From Bacillus sp. FJAT-27264 (GTDB lineage: Bacteria > Bacillota > Bacilli > Paenibacillales > Paenibacillaceae), in the NCBI RefSeq assembly GCF_001682855.1, contig NZ_MAQW01000001.1, forward strand, positions 1,689,569 to 1,753,568: a stretch of 64,000 bases of DNA. Direction: 5' to 3'. The notes below the pieces were generated by a model. That model saw only the letters and a list, made by a program, of their open reading frames with translations, ran no database searches and had not been told where the DNA came from. Of this stretch, positions 52,557-60,243 are shown piece after piece (position 1 is the stretch's first letter; every line of letters starts with the position of its first letter). A program made the translations under genes and the position numbers.

Positions 52557-54221
52557 CTATTTTAGATCCCATTCATTAATGTTGTTGAACATGCCAATAT
52601 CAAGCGGCTTGCCGACAAGTACGTCCTTGGACACTGCTAGCAATCTTTTTTCCGAATAGACAGCCAGGGATGGTACATCTTCATGCAGTGTCTCCTGGAG
52701 CTTGTTATAAATTTCTTTGCGTTTAGCCGGGTCGGCTTCCGTTTCGCCCTTAGTGATCAGTTCATCAACCAGCGGGTTTTTATAATTCAAGAAGTTGCCC
52801 GGATTGGTACTCTTGAACAGAGTGAAGTAAGAGCTCGGCTCAATATAAAAGTCACGGGTGAAGATGGTGATGTCGTAATCGCCTTTTAGCACCTTTTGGA
52901 TTAGTGTAGGGAAATCAAACTTTTGCACTTGAATGTTGAGGCCAATGGCCGTCAGATTTTGCACAAGAATATCAGCAGCCTGCTCGCGGATTTTGTTGCC
53001 TACCGGAACGAGGAATTCGATCGGCTGTTTCTTATCCCAATTGGCCTCTTCTAACAGTTGCTTTGCTTTCTCCGGGTCATAGCTATAGTTCTCAATATCC
53101 TTATTAAAGTAAGGGTGGTAGCTCGGAATACCTCCGTCAATGACCTCTCCTTGACCTTTAAGCAGCTGGTCCACAATCAAGGTGCGGTTGAGCGCATAAG
53201 CAATAGCTTGGCGTACCTTTGGATCTGCTATTTTGTTACTGTTAAAAAAGATTTCAGGGGGTACGGAAGGATTTCCTGAAGCCAGCTCGACATTCTCGAA
53301 TCCTTTGACCTTCTCATAATCTGTAATAGGGATGAGACCTACAGGTACAGAGTTCATCTGAATTTCCCCAGTTTGCAGCTGCGCGACAAGGTTGGTGGCT
53401 GGCAGCACTTTGATAAAAATCTTATCCAGCTTAGCCACATCGCGGTAATAGTCGGTATTTTTGACCACCTCAACATACTGTCCTTGGGCAAAGTTAGCGA
53501 TTTTGAAAGCACCTATCGTAACTTCTGGCTTCTGGAAGTATGGGTTCGTGGAGAGCTGCTCAGGTGCTACATCCTTCAGAATATGCTCGGGTAGGAAGAA
53601 CACCTTGGTACCGAAACGCTCCTTGAAAATAAGTGGATCGATTGGCGTCTTCGTTCTGACCTCGAATGTCTTATCATCTACAATTTTCAGGCCACTGATC
53701 TCAGTCGTTCCTTCTTCCAGCTTACCGGCATCGTTCAAGCCTTCGATAAAGTTCAGCTTAAAGTTGGTTTCTACCTTCGGGTTAAGGGCTGTTTTTAGTG
53801 TAAAGGCAACATCAGCTGTGGTGAACGGCTGCCCATCATTCCATTTAGCCGCAGGGTTCAGCTTGACGACAAAGGTTTGATTATCCGTTGTCTCCACGGA
53901 ATCAGCGATCTTTGGCAGAAATTCAAACTTCTCATTTAAATCCAGAAGGGAGTCATTTATTAATGCAATCGCATTGTCAGCAGCGGAATCACCCTGATCA
54001 TTGATTTGATTCAGCGTAACGGGTACGTTAACAATGCCTATATATACAACTTTCTCTTTCTCTTCCTTATTTGGAGAAGGTTCAGCTTCTTTAGGCTTGT
54101 CAGTAGCTGGCGCCTGCGTTGCTGAAGAAGATGTTGTATTCGTTGAGGAACCACACGCAGATAACACGAGCACAAGTGCAAGAACGATAAAGAGCATGGT
54201 TCGACGATAATGACGATTCAT
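52557..54221 (-). CDS. Peptide ABC transporter substrate-binding lipoprotein (family 5)
   Basis: A 554-residue lipoprotein (lipobox VLVLSACGSSTN, then a Ser/Thr/Pro/Glu/Lys linker). The mature domain carries the SBP family 5 signature region AAKWNDGQPFTTADVAFTLKTALNP and VRQAIAYALNRTLIVDQLL. It captures peptides or related molecules outside the cell. It is the first gene of the operon running to the amidotransferase-like gene at 46375. Confidence 0.94.
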   Translation of the reverse strand: MNRHYRRTMLFIVLALVLVLSACGSSTNTTSSSATQAPATDKPKEAEPSPNKEEKEKVVYIGIVNVPVTLNQINDQGDSAADNAIALINDSLLDLNEKFEFLPKIADSVETTDNQTFVVKLNPAAKWNDGQPFTTADVAFTLKTALNPKVETNFKLNFIEGLNDAGKLEEGTTEISGLKIVDDKTFEVRTKTPIDPLIFKERFGTKVFFLPEHILKDVAPEQLSTNPYFQKPEVTIGAFKIANFAQGQYVEVVKNTDYYRDVAKLDKIFIKVLPATNLVAQLQTGEIQMNSVPVGLIPITDYEKVKGFENVELASGNPSVPPEIFFNSNKIADPKVRQAIAYALNRTLIVDQLLKGQGEVIDGGIPSYHPYFNKDIENYSYDPEKAKQLLEEANWDKKQPIEFLVPVGNKIREQAADILVQNLTAIGLNIQVQKFDFPTLIQKVLKGDYDITIFTRDFYIEPSSYFTLFKSTNPGNFLNYKNPLVDELITKGETEADPAKRKEIYNKLQETLHEDVPSLAVYSEKRLLAVSKDVLVGKPLDIGMFNNINEWDLK

Positions 54222-54575
54222 AATTTTTAACCTCCAATTTTGATTATTCCAATTTGTTTAATATGAATTGTAGCTAAATTTACCATTGATGAATCTATAC
54301 TGTCCAATAGATTTGTTCAATTAGATTATCCAAAATATTGAATCTCACTAGCAAATCAGGGGGCCTAGGTCATACTAAGAGGGGTTGTAGAAGTAGCTAT
54401 CGTAGAATAAGAGGGTTCGAAAATAGAAAACGCTGCCGGTTCAATGAATGAACCAAGCAGCGATTTTTGAACATCTATTTTGTTTTGCAAAAGTGGTAGC
54501 TCCTGAGGAAATAATGGTCGTACGAATATTAGAATTAAGCGCTTCTTCGGCGCACCCTTTATTAAATATGAAAAC
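54222..54575. other. Intergenic region, fucosidase / peptide operon
   Basis: No gene. It holds the leader of the peptide operon and one hairpin: CGCTGC (54431) through GGTTCA / TGAACC to GCAGCG (54462), with T-runs in both directions. The hairpin probably terminates the fucosidase transcript. Confidence 0.6.
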
Positions 54576-55547
54576 TTATTTTCTATATGACCAGTTTTCC
54601 GGAATCGCGGTGAGCTTAGCCGGGTGATGGTATCGTTCACCGATTTCTCTAAAGCGCTGCAGAACGTTTTCGTCCAGCACACCACGCTGGTTCGGCGCAC
54701 CATTCAGAAAGAAGGATACATTGTGCTTGTTACATTCAGTGATTTTTTCCAGTGCCCAGTCAGCGGTTCTAAGCTCCATAGTGGTATCTGATGTTCTCCA
54801 GAACCAAGTCTTAGTTAAAATATTGCAACTCGCTCCGGGACCGTTAAAAGAGTTTTCCACCTCTTGCCCTGCAGCATTCTCAAAAAAGGCAATATCCGTT
54901 TGCTCTACGCCAGACTCGCAGCCAATATTCATCAACAAGCACTGTGGTTGTAGTCCTTTGACCAATGCATCGATTTCCTCGAAAGGAAGATCCTCGTAGC
55001 TGGGGCCACCCCAAGGCGCATTCCACCCATCAATGATCAGGAACGGGATTTCCCCGTAGCTTGTCAACAGCTCCTCAATTTGATTTTTAATGAACTGTTT
55101 GTCTTCAAGCGTACATTTCTTCCGGCCGATTTGGTGATGCAGGTCTAGTGCGGAGAAATAAAGACCTGCTTCAATCCCTTCTTGCCTGAATGCATCAAGA
55201 TATTCCTTAACTACGTCGGATTTTAGCGTCGCGTTTTTCACAGAATGTTCGGTATATTTTGTCGGCCACAGGCTGAACCCTTCATGATGCTTTGCTGTCA
55301 TCGCAGCAAACTTCATCCCTGCAGATTTGGCAGCCTTGGCCCATTGAGCACAGTTCAACTGAGTCGGATTCCAATCCTTAGGATCGAAAATAAATCTGCG
55401 GGGTTCATCGTTATTTTCGTGGCCATATTCCCAATCTTCCACTTCCGTATCTGCGAACTGAAATGTAGCACTATTGAAGTGAATAAACATGCCCAACCTT
55501 TGATTGACGAACCATTGTTGTTGTTGAACCAATTCTTGATTACTCAT
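54576..55547 (-). CDS. Alpha-L-fucosidase, GH29
   Basis: A 323-residue cytoplasmic glycosidase. Family features: WFVNQRLGMFIHFNSATFQFADTEVEDWEYG at the N-terminus, GMKFAAMTAKHHEGFSLWPTKYTEHSV and the likely nucleophile Asp in PFLIIDGWNAPWGG (about D173). The C-terminal beta-sandwich of longer GH29 enzymes is absent, so it is a catalytic domain only. It releases L-fucose from glycans. ATG 55547 has GGAGGT eight bases upstream. It stands alone on the minus strand upstream of the peptide operon. Confidence 0.9.
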   Translation of the reverse strand: MSNQELVQQQQWFVNQRLGMFIHFNSATFQFADTEVEDWEYGHENNDEPRRFIFDPKDWNPTQLNCAQWAKAAKSAGMKFAAMTAKHHEGFSLWPTKYTEHSVKNATLKSDVVKEYLDAFRQEGIEAGLYFSALDLHHQIGRKKCTLEDKQFIKNQIEELLTSYGEIPFLIIDGWNAPWGGPSYEDLPFEEIDALVKGLQPQCLLMNIGCESGVEQTDIAFFENAAGQEVENSFNGPGASCNILTKTWFWRTSDTTMELRTADWALEKITECNKHNVSFFLNGAPNQRGVLDENVLQRFREIGERYHHPAKLTAIPENWSYRK

Positions 55548-55677
55548 GAAGATTACCTCCAATTATGATTTGTAACAGAATCGTATAATATCTACCACTC
55601 TATAGAATTTCTCTCCCCGTTACAGCTAACAAAATCGACATTCTATAGTACAATTCCTACATAAATATTTGGAAGGC

Positions 55678-55848
55678 CTAATCGTAGCCAAGCAAGTGCT
55701 CTAGATTCTTCAACGCCAAAAGCAGTTCCTTGCATTCCCTAACCACCTTCGTAATCTGCTTCTGCCTAAGAATTGCAAAGGCCAATATTTGTTGGAGACG
55801 GTACAAATCCTCGTCGGTATACGTCCGGTGCCCCTGTTCATTTGTGCA
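55678..55848 (-). pseudogene. MerR regulator remnant
   Basis: The minus strand reads NEQGHRTYTDEDLYRLQQIL followed by a diverged helical stretch ending HLLGYD and a stop. The first part matches positions 36-56 of the complete MerR paralogues at 57891-58658 and 59276-60091 almost exactly. The DNA-binding helix upstream is missing. Confidence 0.75.
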
Positions 55849-55857
55849 AAAAAAACT

Positions 55858-55885
55858 GCGGGGTTAATAACCCCACAGCTTTCAT
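55858..55885 (-). terminator. Terminator after CPBP protease copy 1
   Basis: CTGCGGGGTTA / TAACCCCACAG hairpin. On the minus strand it is followed by TTTTTTTT. Confidence 0.8.
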
Positions 55886-55966
55886 TTTATTCATATCCTC
55901 TTTTACCAAAGAGTAATTCTGTCCTATGGGGCAATGTCCCTTTTATCGCCTTCTTTCACGGATGAA

Positions 55967-56779
55967 TCAGCCGACTGGTCGTGACACGCTTTGGGCGCTA
56001 TCGCGCCGCTTTTCACGGCGGAGGATGATCGGGACCGTGATCACTGCAGCGATCACCAACAGCGGAGCTAGTATACCAGCGATGGGTAACGCCGACTCAC
56101 CATTCGCTGAGAAGACGCTAAAGTCCCAGAGCCCGTGCAGGAACATAGAGGCCACGAGCAATCCGGTAGACCGCCGGGCGAGGTAGAAGATTGAACCGAG
56201 GCCAAATGCGATCAGTACCTGGAACAGGGCGCCCATCCCGATGCCCCAGAACATGTTCGGCAGGTGGAAGACTGCGAACATCGCTGTTGAGAGCAGCCAG
56301 ACCCCGGTTTCGCCGAAGCGGCTGCGCAGAGCAACTATCAACTGACCTCGATTGATCATCTCTTCATTGAAGCCGACCATGATACTGCCGAAGATGAGAT
56401 ACAGCCACATAAGGGGCGTGACACGGGTGAAATCGCCGGTCAGCATGTTCACGATCGCGATGACCGCCATGATGATCGGAAGGGTCATTGTCCATCGTGA
56501 AAGACTCCGTCTTTCAACTAGGCTGGGGCGCCACCATCCGTAAATCGTGACCATTGTGATGGTCAGCAAGGCACCGCCGGACAGCGGTGCTATATACCAG
56601 AGAAGAAGAGTCCGCTCACTCTCACCCACTCGCGTGTAGTCGATATCGTTGAGCACGAAGATCGCATAGAAGACTGCGCTGTAGAGGAAATAGGTGAGAA
56701 CACCCCATCCTACGCGGGGACGAACCCGAAGGGCAGGATCCAAAGATTCTTGCAGCATGTCCCTATTGTTTGACATCAT
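55967..56779 (-). CDS. CPBP family intramembrane glutamic endopeptidase, copy 1
   Basis: A membrane protein of about 270 residues with roughly eight hydrophobic segments. It carries the CPBP/Rce1-type motifs: EExxxR in VGFNEEMINRGQL (about residue 140), FxxxH in FAVFHLPNMFWG, and HGLWDFSVF. Members cleave within membranes or process prenylated or bacteriocin-type substrates. The target is unknown. GGGAG precedes two adjacent ATGs (56779, 56776). A near-identical copy lies 1 kb upstream. Its base composition is visibly more GC-rich than neighbouring genes, hinting at transfer. Immediately upstream sits an orphan MerR-type promoter/operator. Confidence 0.88.
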   Translation of the reverse strand: MMSNNRDMLQESLDPALRVRPRVGWGVLTYFLYSAVFYAIFVLNDIDYTRVGESERTLLLWYIAPLSGGALLTITMVTIYGWWRPSLVERRSLSRWTMTLPIIMAVIAIVNMLTGDFTRVTPLMWLYLIFGSIMVGFNEEMINRGQLIVALRSRFGETGVWLLSTAMFAVFHLPNMFWGIGMGALFQVLIAFGLGSIFYLARRSTGLLVASMFLHGLWDFSVFSANGESALPIAGILAPLLVIAAVITVPIILRREKRRDSAQSVSRPVG

Positions 56780-56876
56780 AAACACTCCCACTATACATTA
56801 ATATTTTCTTTCATTTGCTCTTGGTATAAAGCGTCTTATTTATCCTTCTCAGCTCCTTTGTAACGTCAGTGTAGCA

Positions 56877-56893
56877 CCTGACGTTACGTCAGG
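56877..56893 (-). promoter_or_regulatory. MerR-type operator/promoter driving CPBP copy 1
   Basis: CCTGACGT, T, ACGTCAGG is a perfect palindrome. On the minus strand it lies between TTGCGC and TACACT, which are 19 bp apart, the spacing typical of MerR-controlled promoters. The surrounding 80 bp matches the promoter and leader of the MerR gene at 59276-60091, but here the MerR coding sequence is missing and the CPBP gene follows. Confidence 0.65.
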
Positions 56894-56919
56894 CGCAAGC
56901 ATTCTTTTAGGTTATTCAG

Positions 56920-56980
56920 AAAAAAGAGCCATAGCCAAAATCCTCCTATCGAATGAAGTAGGAATTTTGGTATGACTCCA
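56920..56980 (-). terminator. Terminator after CPBP protease copy 2
   Basis: GAGTCATACCAAAATTCCTA pairs imperfectly with GGAGGATTTTGGCTATGGCTC. On the minus strand the stem is followed by TTTTTT. Confidence 0.7.
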
Positions 56981-57006
56981 TTTCTGATTAAAGATATACA
57001 GATGAA

Positions 57007-57819
57007 TCAGCCGACTGGTCGTGATACGCTTTGAGCGCTATCGCGTCGTTTTTCACGGCGGAGGATGAGCGGAACCATGATCGCTGCAGCGATCGCCAAC
57101 AATGGAGCTAGTGCACCAGCGATGGGAAACGACGACGAACCATTCGTAGAGAAGATGCTTAAGTCCCAGAGTCCGTGCAGGAGCATGGCGGACACGAGCG
57201 ATCCGGTAGACCTCCGGGCAAGGTAGAAGATGGAACCGAGGCCGAAAGCGATCATTACCTGGATCAGGGCACCCCCTCCGATACCCAGGAAGATGTTTGG
57301 CAGGTGGAAGACTGCGAACATCGCTGTTGCAAGCAGCCAGACCCCGGTTTCGCCGAATCGGCTACGCAGAGCGACTATCAACTGACCACGGTTGATCATG
57401 TCCTCATTGAAGCCGACTAGGATGCTGCCGACGATGAGATACAGCCACATAAGGGGCGTGACACTAGTGAAATCGGCGATCAGCATGTTCACGATCGCGA
57501 TGACCGTCATGATGATTGGTAGGGTCATCGTCCACCCTGAAAGACGCCGCCTCTCAACCAGGCTGGGGCGCCACCACCCGTAGAGCGTGACCATTGTGAT
57601 GGTCAGCACGGCACCGCCGGACAGTGGTGCTACGTACCAGAGAAGAAGAGTCTGTGCACTCTCGCCCACTCGCGTGTAGTCGACACCGTTGAGCACGAAG
57701 ATTGCGTAGAAGACTGCGCTGTAGAGAAAATAGGTGAGAACACCCCATCGTACGCGGGGACGAACTCGAAGGGCGGGATCCGAGGATTCTTGCAGCATAT
57801 CCCTATTAATTGACATCAT
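57007..57819 (-). CDS. CPBP family intramembrane endopeptidase, copy 2 (altered motif 1)
   Basis: A close paralogue of copy 1, same length, diverging at scattered positions. Motif 1 reads GFNEDMINRGQL, so the second glutamate of EExxxR is aspartate. Motif 2 (FAVFHLPNIF) and motif 3 (HGLWDLSIF) are kept. Activity may be reduced or altered. It follows an intact MerR gene by about 70 bp on the same strand, so the ancestral unit was probably merR-CPBP. The 45 bp before the start are almost identical to those of copy 1. Confidence 0.87.
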   Translation of the reverse strand: MMSINRDMLQESSDPALRVRPRVRWGVLTYFLYSAVFYAIFVLNGVDYTRVGESAQTLLLWYVAPLSGGAVLTITMVTLYGWWRPSLVERRRLSGWTMTLPIIMTVIAIVNMLIADFTSVTPLMWLYLIVGSILVGFNEDMINRGQLIVALRSRFGETGVWLLATAMFAVFHLPNIFLGIGGGALIQVMIAFGLGSIFYLARRSTGSLVSAMLLHGLWDLSIFSTNGSSSFPIAGALAPLLAIAAAIMVPLILRREKRRDSAQSVSRPVG

Positions 57820-57890
57820 AAACACTCCCACTATACATTAATATTTTCTTTCATTTGCTCTTGTTTTTTTAGATTTCAACATCGAATACT

Positions 57891-58658
57891 TCAAGAACTA
57901 GAGATATCATGTCTGAGCAGATGAAGTAACGCTTCAAGCAGATAGTTCATAAGTTCCGGCTCGACGTTTGGGAAGAGTTGCGGATCCCACTCCCCTAGCG
58001 CTCTTAGCGTTTGGTTTGTACCCAGTTCCTGCAGCGATTGACCCAGCATCTGCTCTATTACCAGCTTTAGAGTAACCGCACGCTCCTGCACAAGGTGATG
58101 TTCCGGTGGTAGCCCTTGCTTGGACATGAGGAGCAGATCATTAAACGCTATCATGATCTTACGTTCTACCTGAATCCGTTCATCCAAGGTTAATCCACTC
58201 AAAGACATCGATTGTACGAGTGCATCCGGCAGACGTTCGGAGAGCCACTGCTTCTGCTCCTCCTCATGCTGAATGGAACGCACCATCATCATCACAATTC
58301 TTGGATCAATCGTGTCGTTATCATCAACGATCGCTATTGCTCGTTCAACCGTATCCACAATGCGCTGAATATGCTGCTGCTTCTTCAGCAGCAGCCCATA
58401 TTGCAGCTTCAGAGAAGCATTGAAATCCTTACCATCCTGTTCCAAATACTCACTGATATCATCCAAGGAGTAGTCTAAATATTTTAAAGTCAATATTTGA
58501 TGGAGTCGGAACAAATCCTCATCAGAATAAGTACGGTATCCACCCTCAGTGTATCCGCTTGGCTTGAGCAGACCCTTACGATCATAATAGCGCAGCGTAG
58601 GTGTCGAGGTTGAGGTCAATTTCGAGAATGAACCAACGGTATAATACTTCTTACTCAT
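57891..58658 (-). CDS. MerR family transcriptional regulator (intact paralogue)
   Basis: A 255-residue TipA/multidrug-type MerR protein. The N-terminal winged helix MSKKYYTVGSFSKLTSTSTPTLRYYDRKGLLKPSGYTEGGYRTYSDEDLFRLHQIL (family match) is followed by a long coiled coil (about 75-115) and a C-terminal helical domain. No metal-binding cysteines, so an organic effector is likely. AAAGGGG precedes the ATG. Its own promoter has a 19-bp spacer filled by a perfect AGGTTAAAG-TAG-CTTTAACCT palindrome. It is probably co-transcribed with CPBP copy 2. Confidence 0.92.
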   Translation of the reverse strand: MSKKYYTVGSFSKLTSTSTPTLRYYDRKGLLKPSGYTEGGYRTYSDEDLFRLHQILTLKYLDYSLDDISEYLEQDGKDFNASLKLQYGLLLKKQQHIQRIVDTVERAIAIVDDNDTIDPRIVMMMVRSIQHEEEQKQWLSERLPDALVQSMSLSGLTLDERIQVERKIMIAFNDLLLMSKQGLPPEHHLVQERAVTLKLVIEQMLGQSLQELGTNQTLRALGEWDPQLFPNVEPELMNYLLEALLHLLRHDISSS

Positions 58659-58689
58659 CTTATTCAGCCCCTTTCTAGTATCAGTATAA

Positions 58690-58710
58690 AGGTTAAAGCT
58701 ACTTTAACCT
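58690..58710 (-). promoter_or_regulatory. MerR-type operator of the intact MerR gene
   Basis: Arms AGGTTAAAG (58690-58698) and CTTTAACCT (58702-58710) around three bases. On the minus strand it lies between TTGAGG and TATACT with a 19-bp spacer. The operator sequence differs entirely from that of the other MerR copy. Confidence 0.7.
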
Positions 58711-58866
58711 CAAGGCCTTTTTTTGGACTCTAATTAAAAAGAGCTTCATATTAGTCAAACTCCCCATAATGAATGGAATTTGCTAGGTAAACAAAATAGC
58801 CAGCCACCATTGGATTTCCGGCGACTGACTGATTAAACTTGTAAAGTGCCTGTGAAGCCTGCCTTA

Positions 58867-59277
58867 CTAATGGAGAACAGTTCCACTTTCAGGCTGATTT
58901 AATCCTGCCTCTTGTTCACTTGGTTTGACACGCTTCATAAATAACGAGATGAACAAGGCGATGATCGACATCACACCAGCAAAAATAAAGGCGCCTTTGA
59001 TGCCAAAAACAAAGGAAGACGGCAAATGTGCTAACATCGGCAACAATAGCATGGATGACAAAAGCAGCATCATCACTACAATGAACAGAACCACCGACAA
59101 ACTAAACATCGGAAAACGGAACGTACGAAGGTTCATGATCGGCGATTCTATACTCAGTTGGCGCCAAGCAAAGAGAATAAGTTCTAATACGCCAATAATT
59201 ATGAAAGATATTACTAGCATACTACTCCAGCCACTCTCGCCGGCTTTGCTATACAGCTCCTTCTGTCGAAGTGACCT
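58867..59277 (-). pseudogene. Fragment of a DHA2-type MFS drug transporter
   Basis: The minus strand reads LYSKAGESGWSSMLVISFIIIGVLELILFAWRQLSIESPIMNLRTF (typical mid-region of EmrB/QacA-like transporters, continuous reading), then MLLLPMLAH and, abruptly, LPSSFVFGIKGAFIFAGVMSIIALFISLFMKRVKPSEQ, which is the usual C-terminal end. About 180 residues are missing between them and all of the N-terminal half is gone. The 5' edge abuts the hexanucleotide microsatellite. Confidence 0.75.
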
Positions 59278-60091
59278 ACTCTTTTTCTTTTTCTTTTTCT
59301 TTTTCTTTTTCTTTTTCTTTTTCTTTTTCTTTTTCTCTCTCTCCCCATTGATGAATCAGCATATGACCAAACGCTTCAATCAAGTAGTTCTTAAAGTCTT
59401 GTTCCAGGTTCGGGAAGAGCTGCGGATCCATCTCCTCCAGCACTTTACCGGTCTCGCTGTTCCACAGCTCCTGTCCCAGCAATCGCTCGATCATCATAAA
59501 CAGAGTAAGCGCATGCTCCTGAACAAGCGGATGCTCCGGCGGTAGTCCTTGCTTAGACATCACGAGTAGATCGTTAATCTCTAACGTCAGCTCACGTTCT
59601 ACCCGGATCCGTTCCTCCAAGCTTACTTCACTCATAAACACCGATTGTACGACTGCATCTGGCACACGATTGGAGAACCACTGCTTCTGCGCCTCCTCGT
59701 GCTGGATGGAATGAATCAGCAGCATAATGAGCGCGGGATCCATCGTGTCGTTATCCTTAACAATCGCTTTTACCCGTTCAACCGAACCCACAACGCGCTG
59801 GATATGCTGCTGCTTCTCCATTAACAGCTCATATTGCCTCTCCAGAGAAGTCTTAAAATCCTTGCTGTCCTGCTCCAAATAGGTTCCAATTTCGTCCAAG
59901 GAATAATCTAAATATTTTAAGGTCAATATTTGATGGAGTCGGAACAAATCGTCATCCGTATAGGTTCGGTGTCCCTGCTCATTGTAGCCGCTTGGCTTAA
60001 GCAGACCCTTTTGATCATAAAAGTGCAGCGTACGTACCGTCGTCGAGGTCAGTTTGGCGAATGCGCCAATCGTATAATACGTCTTACTTAT
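59276..60091 (-). CDS. MerR family regulator paralogue with ATA start and Glu-Lys tail
   Basis: The frame from 60091 reads (ATA)SKTYYTIGAFAKLTSTTVRTLHFYDQKGLLKPSGYNEQGHRTYTDDDLFRLHQIL and on to a coiled coil and effector domain, colinear with the intact paralogue. The codon aligning with that gene's ATG is ATA, with AAAGGAG upstream still in place. The next in-frame start, TTG 59947, would remove the DNA-binding domain. The protein ends in about ten EK pairs encoded by the microsatellite, replacing the normal C-terminus. Translation from ATA would be weak, so this gene may be dying or expressed at a low level. About 271 residues if started at ATA. Confidence 0.65.
   Translation of the reverse strand: MSKTYYTIGAFAKLTSTTVRTLHFYDQKGLLKPSGYNEQGHRTYTDDDLFRLHQILTLKYLDYSLDEIGTYLEQDSKDFKTSLERQYELLMEKQQHIQRVVGSVERVKAIVKDNDTMDPALIMLLIHSIQHEEAQKQWFSNRVPDAVVQSVFMSEVSLEERIRVERELTLEINDLLVMSKQGLPPEHPLVQEHALTLFMMIERLLGQELWNSETGKVLEEMDPQLFPNLEQDFKNYLIEAFGHMLIHQWGEREKEKEKEKEKEKEKEKEKE
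59281..59334. repeat. Hexanucleotide microsatellite (CTTTTT)9
   Basis: Nine perfect CTTTTT units followed by CTCTCT. On the minus strand it encodes a Glu-Lys tail at the C-terminus of the MerR paralogue. In another frame it would give poly-lysine leading into the transporter fragment. It marks the junction between those two gene pieces. Confidence 0.95.
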
Positions 60092-60124
60092 CTTTCTCAG
60101 CTCCTTTCTGATAAAAGTGTAGCA

Positions 60125-60141
60125 CCTGACGTAACGTCAGG
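60125..60141 (-). promoter_or_regulatory. MerR-type operator of the ATA-start MerR gene
   Basis: CCTGACGT, A, ACGTCAGG palindrome between TTGCGC and TACACT with a 19-bp spacer on the minus strand. The same site, with its flanks, precedes CPBP copy 1 at 56877-56893. Confidence 0.7.
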
Positions 60142-60186
60142 CGCAAGCATTCTTTTTTATGTTATCCAGAAAACAAACATTAAACT

Positions 60187-60216
60187 AAAAAGACCCGCGT
60201 GAGTCGCGGATCTTTT
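60187..60216 (-). terminator. Terminator after the arginase-family gene
   Basis: AAAAGACCCGCG / CGCGGATCTTTT hairpin, with TTTTT following on the minus strand. Confidence 0.75.
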
Positions 60217-60243
60217 CTGTACTTATTGGACAAAATTATTAGC

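Noticed and set aside
58925..59545. Plus-strand open frame of 206 codons containing a poly-phenylalanine run
   Set aside because: It arises from reading the CTTTTT microsatellite on the other strand and has no sensible protein features.
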